The notes beneath the pieces are model-generated. The model did not search any database. It saw nothing but the letters and a program-made list of their open reading frames with translations, and was not told the origin of the DNA. Shown here piece after piece: positions 36,033-43,816 of a DNA stretch of 64,000 bases. This DNA comes from Neptunomonas antarctica (GTDB taxonomy: Bacteria > Pseudomonadota > Gammaproteobacteria > Pseudomonadales > Balneatricaceae), in contig NZ_LJSI01000050.1 in NCBI RefSeq assembly GCF_001305295.1, positions 62,001 through 126,000 of the forward strand. The letters run 5' to 3'. The stretch's first letter is position 1, and each line of letters starts with the position of its first letter. The translations under genes were made by a program, and so were the position numbers.

Positions 36033-37844
36033 ATGACAGTCAACAAGAGTAAGACGATTGATAGTGCGCTATCTCAGTCACCTAAGCAAAGCGTTACTGC
36101 GTTGAATATTGATGATTCTGATTCAGGGTATTTTTCGGTGACTGCTTTGGATAATGCTTACAAAGCGGGGATGGCGCGTATGACCGGTGGTATTTCTCCT
36201 GCTGGTTTGATGAGCCTTTATTGTACATGGGCAACTCATCTGGCATCTTCACCGGGGAAGCAGGTTCGCCTGGTAGAAAAGGCAGGACGTAAAGCCCTTA
36301 AGTTTTCTCGTTATAGCCAGGCGGTCATACAAAAAGAGTGTGAAACCTGCATTGAACCTTTGCCCCAGGATAAGCGTTTTTCGCATCCGGGTTGGAAACA
36401 GTGGCCATATAATTTGATCCATCAGAACTTTTTATTAACACAACAATGGTGGCATAACGCAACAACAGATATTGATGGCCTATCTAAAGCAGATGAGCGA
36501 AGCATTTCCTTTATTGCAAGGCAGGCCCTGGACAGGTTTTCACCCAGTAACATTCCATTCCTTAATCCAGAAGTTATCCAGACGACGACAGAGAAAGGGG
36601 GGGCGAACCTGGTACAGGGCTTTCAGCATTTTCTTGAAGACTTGGACCGACATATTGCAGGGCGTGTTCCGGTAGGGTCAGACAATTATGCGCCAGGGGT
36701 GGATGTCGCCCTCACTCCTGGTAAAGTTATTTTCCGCAATCATCTTATGGAGCTGATTCAATATACGCCTACGACTGAAAAAGTGTATCCGGAGCCGATA
36801 CTTATCGTGCCCGCATGGATTATGAAGTACTACATTTTGGATCTTTCTCCGCATAATTCCATGGTCAAATATCTTGTTGATAACGGCCATACTGTTTTTA
36901 TGATCTCGTGGCTTAATCCAACGGCGGAGGATCGTGATCTTGATATGGAAAGTTATCGTGAACGCGGGGTGATGGCGGCGCTGGATGTTGTGAGTAAAAT
37001 ATGCCCAAAACAACAGATACACGCCACTGGTTACTGTTTAGGTGGCACGCTCCTATCGATTGCGGCAGCAACGATGGCTCGCGATGGGGATAATCGCCTT
37101 AAATCGATGACTCACTTTGCGGCACAAGTCGATTTCAGTGAAGCTGGCGAATTGATGATCTTCACTAATGAAAGTGAAGTGTCTTATTTGGAAAAAATGA
37201 TGTGGGATCAGGGTGTGCTCGATGGATCTCAAATGGCCGGTGCTTTTCAGATTCTGCATTCAAATGATCTGATATGGTCGCGTATCGTTCATCATTACCT
37301 GCTAGGTGAGGATGAAAGAGCGAGTGATCTTATGGCTTGGAATGCCGACCTGACGCGCATGCCCTACAAAATGCATTCGCAGTATCTTCGAAAATTATTC
37401 CTCAATAATGAATTAGCTTCAGGTCGCTATCTTGTCGAAGATAAACCGATCGCCATTCGAGATATTCATGTACCTATATTTTCGGTAGGTACGGAGCAAG
37501 ACCATGTAGCACCATGGCATTCTGTTTATAAATTGCATCTGCTGTCGGACAGTGAAGAGGTTACTTTTGTACTGACTAACGGTGGGCATAATGCGGGTAT
37601 TGTTAGCGAACCGGGACATAAGCACCGGCAGTACCGTATTGCCAGTGAAACTGAAAATGATTGTTATATCGATCCAGATACGTGGTTAGTCAACAATCCT
37701 GTTAATGAAGGCTCTTGGTGGCCTGAATGGCATCGTTGGTTAGGTAAGTATTCAGGTGAAATGGTTGAGGCTAAATCGGTTGGGAGTCAGGTTGGATATA
37801 AATCTATCTGTGATGCTCCCGGAACTTATATACATCAGAAGTAA
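36033..37844 (+). CDS. phaC: Class I poly(3-hydroxyalkanoate) synthase
   Basis: 603 residues from the ATG at 36033, which has AGGAG 9 nt upstream; the ATG at 36024 abuts the AGGAG and cannot use it. Polymerises 3-hydroxyacyl-CoA into storage polyester granules. The lipase-like box is GYCLGG with nucleophile Cys335; the Asp (TEQDHVAPW) and His (NGGHNAG) of the triad are present, as is PWIMKYYILDLSPHNSMVKYLV typical of PhaC. No phaA, phaB or phasin is adjacent, so it is a stand-alone gene. Confidence 0.93.
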   Translation: MTVNKSKTIDSALSQSPKQSVTALNIDDSDSGYFSVTALDNAYKAGMARMTGGISPAGLMSLYCTWATHLASSPGKQVRLVEKAGRKALKFSRYSQAVIQKECETCIEPLPQDKRFSHPGWKQWPYNLIHQNFLLTQQWWHNATTDIDGLSKADERSISFIARQALDRFSPSNIPFLNPEVIQTTTEKGGANLVQGFQHFLEDLDRHIAGRVPVGSDNYAPGVDVALTPGKVIFRNHLMELIQYTPTTEKVYPEPILIVPAWIMKYYILDLSPHNSMVKYLVDNGHTVFMISWLNPTAEDRDLDMESYRERGVMAALDVVSKICPKQQIHATGYCLGGTLLSIAAATMARDGDNRLKSMTHFAAQVDFSEAGELMIFTNESEVSYLEKMMWDQGVLDGSQMAGAFQILHSNDLIWSRIVHHYLLGEDERASDLMAWNADLTRMPYKMHSQYLRKLFLNNELASGRYLVEDKPIAIRDIHVPIFSVGTEQDHVAPWHSVYKLHLLSDSEEVTFVLTNGGHNAGIVSEPGHKHRQYRIASETENDCYIDPDTWLVNNPVNEGSWWPEWHRWLGKYSGEMVEAKSVGSQVGYKSICDAPGTYIHQK

Positions 37845-37880
37845 GCGCTTAAGAGCTTAAATAAGAATTTAAATGAGAGT

Positions 37881-37909
37881 CCAATGCGTTTTCATTTCAA
37901 ACGCATTGG
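37881..37909 (+). terminator. Hairpin after phaC
   Basis: CCAATGCGTTT-tcatttc-AAACGCATTGG, an 11-bp perfect stem 36 nt past the stop. There is no following T-tract, so it may be a stability hairpin rather than a full intrinsic terminator. Confidence 0.6.
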
Positions 37910-38110
37910 CGATCATTCAGGTAGCAAAGTCTTTGTACGGAAGGTTTTTATTAATGAGAAATCAAAAAAATAGTTAAGTGGCAAGGTTAAGACTAAAGTC
38001 ACATTTTGTTGCACTGCACAATTAATCTCTGTAAACTACTCAAGTAATCTGATTCGATAATACTGTCGAACTTTATAGAATGTTCTGCCGTTATGCAGGG
38101 AGATATCGTT

Positions 38111-38284
38111 ATGTGCCCAAAAATACGCAATTCTGAAACCTGGGTAGAGCAACACGAAGCTCTGCTTGATACTTATATAGAACGAGTGTTTGAGTCGGAG
38201 AGTATTGATGAATGGTTTAGTGCATCACATTGGTATTTTGATGCAATAAGCACGTTGTTTTTACCACAAACTGCCGCACGATAA
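38111..38284 (+). CDS. Small hypothetical protein
   Basis: 57 residues from the ATG at 38111, with AGGGAG 8 nt upstream (an ATG at 38093 is in frame but less well placed). Acidic and aromatic (NSETWVEQHEALLDTYIERVF, DEWFSASHWYFDAIS), soluble. Not recognised. A strong terminator follows directly, which supports it being a real transcribed gene. Confidence 0.55.
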   Translation: MCPKIRNSETWVEQHEALLDTYIERVFESESIDEWFSASHWYFDAISTLFLPQTAAR

Positions 38285-38294
38285 ATTTACCAAT

Positions 38295-38325
38295 AAAAAA
38301 CCTGCTAAATAAGCAGGTTTTTTTA
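38295..38325. terminator. Bidirectional terminator
   Basis: AAAAAACCTGCT-aaata-AGCAGGTTTTTTT, perfect stem flanked by A and T tracts. It ends the 57-residue gene on the plus strand and the PPOX pseudogene on the minus strand. Confidence 0.92.
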
Positions 38326-38329
38326 TTTA

Positions 38330-38650
38330 TGGCTTGTCGCGTTAATTCTGGTATCGCTGTGCCGAAGCGAGTTTCAATGGGGATAACACCTACCCAGGCA
38401 GGATAATTCATATCGTCTGCATCATCCTCAGGCCCTTCACTCCTTATTTTCGCAGGCACCTCTTGAATAAGTATTTCGATTACAGCCGTCGCGTTTAATT
38501 CTGCTTTAATGGCGGGTTTGGTTTCTTTTGAACGTCCTTTTTTTGAATTTTTCAAGGAGGGCATCGAGTATCTCCATTTTAGATGTGTCATCCTCGACCA
38601 ATGCCATCGAAAAGAGAGACGGTAATATACATCTTCTTCTGTCCCCATCA
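38330..38650 (-). pseudogene. Decayed pyridoxamine-5'-phosphate-oxidase-like (PPOX) gene
   Basis: Pieces of a PPOX/FMN-binding protein survive in three frames. From the 5' side: MYITVSLFDGI (matching the VCVTVTLLDGL block), then after a lost internal segment ALVEDDTSKMEILDALLEKF in a second frame, then from an A-run near 38540 a third frame with RSKETKPAIKAELNATAVIE, KIRSEGPEDDADDMN and PAWVGVIPIETRFGTAIP, the standard C-terminus. The N-terminal third and the middle are missing. The open reading frame 38217-38648 therefore is a chimera of frames and not a real product. It is divergent from the MocR regulator, the usual position of a MocR target gene. Confidence 0.8.
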
Positions 38651-38751
38651 GGGCTCCTCTCTTAAAGATTTTAATTATCGAAAGGCTTGATCATATCGTG
38701 AGTACTGGTCTAGATTAAGATCCGATTTGTGATGTTTTTATAGGTCCACTT

Positions 38752-40329
38752 GTGAGTAAGCAGTTATCTGATGATCTTTTTATCCCTTTGAGTATCCAAA
38801 GAGATAATGACAGCCAATCGAAATATGCAGCACTTTATGAGCATATTAAAGACGCTATTTTCTCCAATCGGCTAAAACCGAACGAGAAGTTACCGTCTAG
38901 CCGGTATCTGAGTAAGCAGATGGGTATTTCACGGAATTCGGTATTAACGGCTTATGAATTACTTCAGGCCGAAGGATTTCTTGAAACGCGCAACGGTGCC
39001 GGGACCTATGTGGCGGAGATTGTTGATCTTAAGTGGCTGTCGGGTAACACAGCGGATAGTCTTTCTGTGCATGAGGCTGTGAGTGTTTCAGATTTGGGAC
39101 AACGCATACAGGCGTTTCAAAATTCAGGCTCTCAAGATATAAGCTCTCAAGAAATAGATTCGCAAAATAAAGGTTCTCAAAAAACAGCTCCGAATCATCC
39201 TACAACAACCCCTCATCTAGATGACCTGTTTTTACCGGCGCAACCCGCTATTGAGTGCTTTCCGACCAAAGAATGGCAGGTAGCCATGTCTCGTGGTTTG
39301 CGTGATCGTCGGGGGTATTCAGAACAACCGGGTATGGGTGTTAATTTATTAAGGGAACAGGTCTGCAATTATCTGTTATTAACAAGGGGCGTTAAGTGTC
39401 ATCCTGATCAGCTTATGATTACCTCAGGCTCTCAGCAAGCGTTAGCAATAGCTCTGAATTTACTGGTTAATGCTGATGAATCTGTATTGCTTGAAGATAT
39501 CGGTTTTAAAGGTATTGATGGTATCTTGGCTGGGGTTGGCGCAAAGCCGATTCTAGTACCGACAGACGAAGAAGGTATCTGCTTTGATCCCGATAACGAG
39601 GCGTGGCAGCAAAGCCGGACGTTAATTATTACCCCTTCACGTAGTTTTCCGCTAGGACACACGCTGTCTCTTACGCGCCGCTTAGCTATTCTTGAGTGGG
39701 TATACGCTGTGCAAGGCTGGATTATTGAAGATGACTATGACAGTGAATTCATATTTGACGGGCACAGTATTGCTGCATTACATGGCCTGGATACGCAAGG
39801 CCGTGTGATTTATACCGGCACTTTTAGCCGTTCTATGTTTCCCGGAATACGCCTTGGTTATATGGTGTTACCTGAACCCTTAATCACTCTTTTTAAAAAG
39901 TATAAACATTTTGTTGATGGCGGATTATCAAGTCAGCAACAAATGGCGATGGCCAATTTTATGCTGGACGGTACATACGGGCGGCATTTGCGGCGGATGC
40001 GAAAGCTATACAAGACTAAAAAAGCTGAGCTTGATACGTTAATGCACGCTGCCTTACCGCGATTATCATTAGTGCCCAGTAAAGGTGGGATGCACAGTGT
40101 CTATCGGCTTCCGGATGCGAGCTTTTGCGATAGGGAAATATGCCAAAACGCCAATGATATAGGCCTGGGTATTCGGGCCTTATCTTCATATGATCGATCA
40201 CTAACAAGCGATAATCCGTCGTGCTCGGGACTTATTTTAGGGTATGCCGGAGCGAAAATTAATGAAATGCACGTCGGTGTGCAGCATCTACAGAACATCA
40301 TTGAGTCGATAGGGCAAAAGAGCAAGTAA
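38752..40329 (+). CDS. MocR-family (GntR/aminotransferase) transcription regulator
   Basis: 525 residues from a GTG start. N-terminal GntR winged helix (YEHIKDAIFSNRLKPNEKLPSSRYLSKQMGISRNSVLTAYELLQAEG), then a linker of four degenerate 5-residue repeats (GSQDI SSQEI DSQNK GSQKT), then a fold-type I PLP-binding domain with DYDSEFIFDG and the PLP lysine region YTGTFSRSMFPGIRLGYM. At the lysine position of SLSKxLAP the sequence reads TFSRSMFPG, so the PLP lysine seems replaced by Arg. Such regulators sense PLP or amino compounds; divergent PPOX remnant and downstream LysE are likely targets. Confidence 0.88.
   Translation: MSKQLSDDLFIPLSIQRDNDSQSKYAALYEHIKDAIFSNRLKPNEKLPSSRYLSKQMGISRNSVLTAYELLQAEGFLETRNGAGTYVAEIVDLKWLSGNTADSLSVHEAVSVSDLGQRIQAFQNSGSQDISSQEIDSQNKGSQKTAPNHPTTTPHLDDLFLPAQPAIECFPTKEWQVAMSRGLRDRRGYSEQPGMGVNLLREQVCNYLLLTRGVKCHPDQLMITSGSQQALAIALNLLVNADESVLLEDIGFKGIDGILAGVGAKPILVPTDEEGICFDPDNEAWQQSRTLIITPSRSFPLGHTLSLTRRLAILEWVYAVQGWIIEDDYDSEFIFDGHSIAALHGLDTQGRVIYTGTFSRSMFPGIRLGYMVLPEPLITLFKKYKHFVDGGLSSQQQMAMANFMLDGTYGRHLRRMRKLYKTKKAELDTLMHAALPRLSLVPSKGGMHSVYRLPDASFCDREICQNANDIGLGIRALSSYDRSLTSDNPSCSGLILGYAGAKINEMHVGVQHLQNIIESIGQKSK
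39127..39186 (+). repeat. Four degenerate 15-nt tandem units in the MocR linker
   Basis: ggctctcaagatata, agctctcaagaaata, gattcgcaaaataaa and ggttctcaaaaaaca lie head to tail in frame, lengthening the linker between DNA-binding and aminotransferase-like domains. Confidence 0.8.
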
Positions 40330-40352
40330 TAACTGACTAGGGAGTCAATCTG

Positions 40353-40412
40353 ATGTATAAAGGATTTTTACGGACGCACACGACTAAAATTATTAAGAGA
40401 TACGGTCGTTAA
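40353..40412 (+). CDS. Possible 19-residue cationic ORF
   Basis: Short ORF MYKGFLRTHTTKIIKRYGR between the MocR gene and the LysE gene, with AGGGAG 9 nt before its ATG. It may be a leader peptide or chance; the strong ribosome site is the only positive evidence. Confidence 0.25.
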   Translation: MYKGFLRTHTTKIIKRYGR

Positions 40413-40439
40413 GTGACAGGGTAGTTAAGAGACAAGGTA
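40408..40439 (+). repeat. 16-nt tandem duplication just before the LysE gene
   Basis: gttaagtgacagggta (40408-40423) and gttaagagacaaggta (40424-40439), 14/16 identical. The second copy supplies the purine-rich AAGGTAG ahead of the LysE ATG. Confidence 0.8.
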
Positions 40440-40447
40440 GTTTATTG

Positions 40448-41071
40448 ATGTTAGAACTTTCGTTATTAGCTGTTTTTATCCCCACATTTTTCTTTGTCTC
40501 AGCCACCCCGGGTATGTGCATGACACTCTCGATGACCATGGGTATGACAATTGGTATTCGCCGCACTTTATGGATGATGGCAGGTGAACTCGTTGGCGTT
40601 GGTCTGGTTGCATTATTAGCAGTGCTAGGTGTGGCCACTATTATGCTTAACTACCCGGGTGTTTTCGCGGTATTTAAATATGTAGGCGGCGCTTACCTTA
40701 TCTATCTGGGTATCCAGATGTGGCAATCACGCGGAAAAATGGCCGTAACAGAAGGTAATGCCTCTCAGCCTGTCGCGACTCGGCAGGCATTGGCATTACA
40801 AGGGTTCGTTACTGCGGTCGCCAACCCAAAGGGGTGGGCGTTTTTTATCTCATTGTTGCCACCCTTTATTAATCCGGATTCGCCGCTTGCACCGCAGTTA
40901 TCGATCTTGATTATGATCATCCTGCTGGTTGAATTTATCTGTTTGCTGGGTTACGCGAGTGGTGGCAAAACGATGCGCACCTTTTTGTTGAAAAGTGGCA
41001 ACGTGCGGATGATGAACCGTATCGCCGGGAGTTTGATGATAGGAGTTGGGATCTGGTTAGCGGCGGGTTAG
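40448..41071 (+). CDS. LysE/RhtB-family amino-acid exporter
   Basis: 207 residues from the ATG at 40448 (a TTG one codon earlier opens the frame). Six hydrophobic segments; N-terminal FVSATPGMCMTLSMTMGMTIGIRRTLWMMAGE is the family signature (TPGP-like block), and NPKGWAFFISLLPPFI the second. Exports amino acids or homoserine-lactone-like compounds; substrate undetermined. It follows the MocR regulator and is plausibly controlled by it. Its end overlaps the convergent patatin gene by 4 bp. Confidence 0.88.
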   Translation: MLELSLLAVFIPTFFFVSATPGMCMTLSMTMGMTIGIRRTLWMMAGELVGVGLVALLAVLGVATIMLNYPGVFAVFKYVGGAYLIYLGIQMWQSRGKMAVTEGNASQPVATRQALALQGFVTAVANPKGWAFFISLLPPFINPDSPLAPQLSILIMIILLVEFICLLGYASGGKTMRTFLLKSGNVRMMNRIAGSLMIGVGIWLAAG

Positions 41072-41976
41072 CGGGTAAATATTGGTATGGCTCTCGATAT
41101 TTTCATAGGAACAATACTGCGGGTCGTTGTGTAGCCAACTTGAAAAAGAGCACTTTTTTGTTCCGCACTGAGACGAAAATTTGTAGGAGAGATGCTTCCT
41201 GCATGGATAACAACGGTTGAATGCCAAAAGTGTTCGCTGATGTATTCTCTGGACATTGTCGTCATAAAGGTTCGGATTAATAATGATAAATAACTTATCA
41301 GCGGAAACACTCTGAATCTTTTCGGGCTTGCTATATCTTGAATACTGCTTAAACGGAAGACCACCACTGGTGATCCGTCGCCGGCCCAGTCTTGTTGCAA
41401 CGACTCCTCTGACAGAATGCTGCCATCCACCATCAAATGTCCTTCAAATTCCTTAAAGCTAAATAGAATCGGGATCGACATCGAAAAACGAACGGCCAAC
41501 GAAACTTTAAGATGCGGGGTCCTCACTTTATCAAAAATCACGGGTTGTCCCGAGCGGACATCAGTAGCTACCACATAAAAAGGGTAAGCGAGTTCAGCAA
41601 ATGTGACACCGTCAAGTTTATCGTCCATCCATTCTTCAAAACGGTCACCCGTAGACAACCCTCCCGTGCGTAATAAACGGTAGAATGATTGACCTAGAAA
41701 CTGCCCAAAATCGGTTTCTTCTGCAATGACTCTTATCTGATCAAGTGAATAACCCGCAGCGAACAAAGCCCCGACAATGCTGCCTCCTGAAACGCCAACC
41801 AGTGATGGAAATTCAAGCCCCATTTCCTTAAGTGCTGTTAATACGCCAATATGTGCAGAGAGTCGGCTACCCCCACCAGCTAGCACAGGGACGATTAACG
41901 AGGATGTTATTTTGCTATAGGAATCTTCACTATAGGAAGTACCATCGGGATCGGATTCAGGTTTACTGGTCTTCAT
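41068..41976 (-). CDS. Patatin-like phospholipase
   Basis: 302 residues. Patatin catalytic dyad: oxyanion loop LAGGGSRLSAH, nucleophile elbow LVGVSGGSIVGALFAAGY, and the Asp in HLMVDGSILSEE (DGS instead of DGG/DGA). Acts as a lipid acyl hydrolase; substrate unknown. No signal peptide, so cytosolic or secreted by another route. The oxyanion box GGGSR resembles the RssA-type bacterial branch. Confidence 0.87.
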   Translation of the reverse strand: MKTSKPESDPDGTSYSEDSYSKITSSLIVPVLAGGGSRLSAHIGVLTALKEMGLEFPSLVGVSGGSIVGALFAAGYSLDQIRVIAEETDFGQFLGQSFYRLLRTGGLSTGDRFEEWMDDKLDGVTFAELAYPFYVVATDVRSGQPVIFDKVRTPHLKVSLAVRFSMSIPILFSFKEFEGHLMVDGSILSEESLQQDWAGDGSPVVVFRLSSIQDIASPKRFRVFPLISYLSLLIRTFMTTMSREYISEHFWHSTVVIHAGSISPTNFRLSAEQKSALFQVGYTTTRSIVPMKISRAIPIFTR

Positions 41977-42414
41977 TTTTTGTGCCTTGTGTTTTCAGAC
42001 GTGTTTCACTCGCCGACTAAACAGTATCCAGACGGCGTCTGGATAACAAGATAAACTCTTAAGTTTAGTATAGTCGAAGCATTTTCAAACGCTTATGAGG
42101 TGCATATGTTCGTATCCCTATCTTATGGTGAGTGGCCTTGAGTTAAGGGCGTTAACAGTAATCTATGTTAATGGAGCGCTGCATTGATCGCATTGTATAG
42201 CCAGCCCAAAATTGACAGCGCTAAAGTATAGGTAGTATGGCTATATTGGGTTGTTGTGCATCAGTCTTACCATGCGATAATCTGATGCAGCGCTGCTGTT
42301 AAAGAATCAAATCAGGGCTCTAATTGAGAAAGATCAGGTTAAGGCTTTTCTTTAAAGGAGCTCTTACGAGTGGCTTTATAAAGTCCTAACCTGACACTTT
42401 TTCAGGAAAATAAA
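41977..42414. other. Intergenic region between patatin and NDH-2 genes
   Basis: 438 nt with no supportable gene. It holds a perfect inverted repeat TATCCAGAC-ggc-GTCTGGATA (42025-42045) close upstream of the patatin start, a candidate operator, and a hairpin TCAGGTTA (42334-42341) / TAACCTGA (42387-42394) followed by CACTTTTTC just before the NDH-2 start, a possible leader attenuator. Confidence 0.5.
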
Positions 42415-43725
42415 ATGCAAACGATTGTTATTGTTGGAGGGGGTGCCGGCGGTTTGGAGCTGGCGACCCGATTAGGTCATCAGTATGGAAAGAACTCCCA
42501 TAAAAAAAACAAAGCAGATCAGACGACGGTTGTTCTGATCGATAAAAACCGCTCGCATATATGGAAGCCACTGTTACATGAAGTCGCGACAGGGGTCTTG
42601 GATATCAATACCGACGGTGTGGTGTATCGTGCGCATTCCAGTATTCATCATTATCAGTTCCAGCAAGGAACGATGGTCGGTATTGATCATAGTGCTAAAA
42701 CTATTCGTTTAGAGGCGCTCAATGATGAAGAAGGCAAAGAGGTACTACCAGCACGCGATATTGGCTACGATACGCTCGTTATGGCCGTCGGCAGTGTCAG
42801 TAATGATTTCGGCACGCCAGGGGTAGCTAAGCATTGTTATTATCTCGATTCGCATCAACAGGCCGAACGTTTCCATCGTACCTTACTGAATCATTTTCTC
42901 AGAATTAATCAACAATCAAATGACAGTGCTCTGCAATTAGCGATCGTGGGCGGCGGAGCCACGGGGGTAGAGCTTGCCGCCGAGCTTTTTCATGTGGCCG
43001 ATCTGCTCAAGGTCTATGGGATGCCGCAGATGTCTGCAAAGCGCTTAAAAATATCACTGATTGAAGCGGGCCCGCGTTTACTGCCCGCGTTACCTGAACG
43101 GATTGCCTCGTCGGTACAGCGTGAGCTTAAAAAGCTAGGTGTGACTATTCTGGAAAATACCCGGGTGATTGCGGCGGATGAAAATGGCTTTGAAACGCAA
43201 GATGGTAACCGTATCGATGCCGATCTGGCGGTATGGGCGGCGGGGGTTAAAGCCCCTGATTTTGTGAAATCTATGGCGGTCTTTGAGACGAATAGGACAG
43301 GCCAGATTATTGTTAAGCCGACGCTGCAGAGCACCGTTGATGAGCATATTTACGTGCTGGGTGATTGTTGTGCATGTCAACAGCCTGATGCTAGCTGGGT
43401 ACCGCCGAGAGCGCAATCAGCCCATCAGATGGCCAGTATGGTAGGCAGGAACATTGTATTGCAGGCGCAACATAAACCCTTGCAGAGTTATCTTTATAAA
43501 GATTACGGTTCACTGGTGAATCTTAGTAAATACAGCACGGTAGGCAGCCTCATGGGAAGCCTTAACCAGGGCTCGATGTTTATTGAAGGACGCCTGGCAC
43601 GGGTTGTGTATGTTTCACTTTACCGCATGCATCAGATCGCTATCCATGGGTGGCTAAGAGCCTCGGCCGTGATGTTGGCTCAGAAAATTGCGCGTAGCGT
43701 AAAACCGAAAATGAAACTGCATTGA
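42415..43725 (+). CDS. ndh: Type II NADH dehydrogenase (NDH-2)-like oxidoreductase
   Basis: 436 residues with two Rossmann motifs: TIVIVGGGAGGLELATRLG (FAD) and LAIVGGGATGVELAAEL (NADH). AWAAGVKAPDF and YVLGDCCACQ (second FAD block) follow, and a C-terminal amphipathic stretch (LYRMHQIAIHGWLRASAVML) fits membrane association. It oxidises NADH and reduces quinone without pumping protons. The sulfide:quinone reductase alternative is less likely because the redox cysteine arrangement is absent. Confidence 0.88.
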   Translation: MQTIVIVGGGAGGLELATRLGHQYGKNSHKKNKADQTTVVLIDKNRSHIWKPLLHEVATGVLDINTDGVVYRAHSSIHHYQFQQGTMVGIDHSAKTIRLEALNDEEGKEVLPARDIGYDTLVMAVGSVSNDFGTPGVAKHCYYLDSHQQAERFHRTLLNHFLRINQQSNDSALQLAIVGGGATGVELAAELFHVADLLKVYGMPQMSAKRLKISLIEAGPRLLPALPERIASSVQRELKKLGVTILENTRVIAADENGFETQDGNRIDADLAVWAAGVKAPDFVKSMAVFETNRTGQIIVKPTLQSTVDEHIYVLGDCCACQQPDASWVPPRAQSAHQMASMVGRNIVLQAQHKPLQSYLYKDYGSLVNLSKYSTVGSLMGSLNQGSMFIEGRLARVVYVSLYRMHQIAIHGWLRASAVMLAQKIARSVKPKMKLH

Positions 43726-43751
43726 TGTTAGTATACGTCGTCTGAAACTTT

Positions 43752-43782
43752 AGCCTAATGCTTTACTCTGAAGTATTAGGCT
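43752..43782 (+). terminator. Hairpin between ndh and the ABC exporter gene
   Basis: TAGCCTAATGCTT region pairs with AAGTATTAGGCT (12 bp, one G-U, 7-nt loop). The sequence after it (GAAACTCT) is not T-rich, so attenuation or RNA stability is more likely than full termination. Confidence 0.45.
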
Positions 43783-43816
43783 GAAACTCTACTCCGACGA
43801 CAGGCTAAGGAACACT

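Noticed and set aside
38217-38648. Intact 143-residue minus-strand protein
   Set aside because: Only its central part matches PPOX; the beginning and the extra C-terminus come from shifted frames and from reading through the terminator and the neighbouring gene, so it is annotated as a pseudogene.
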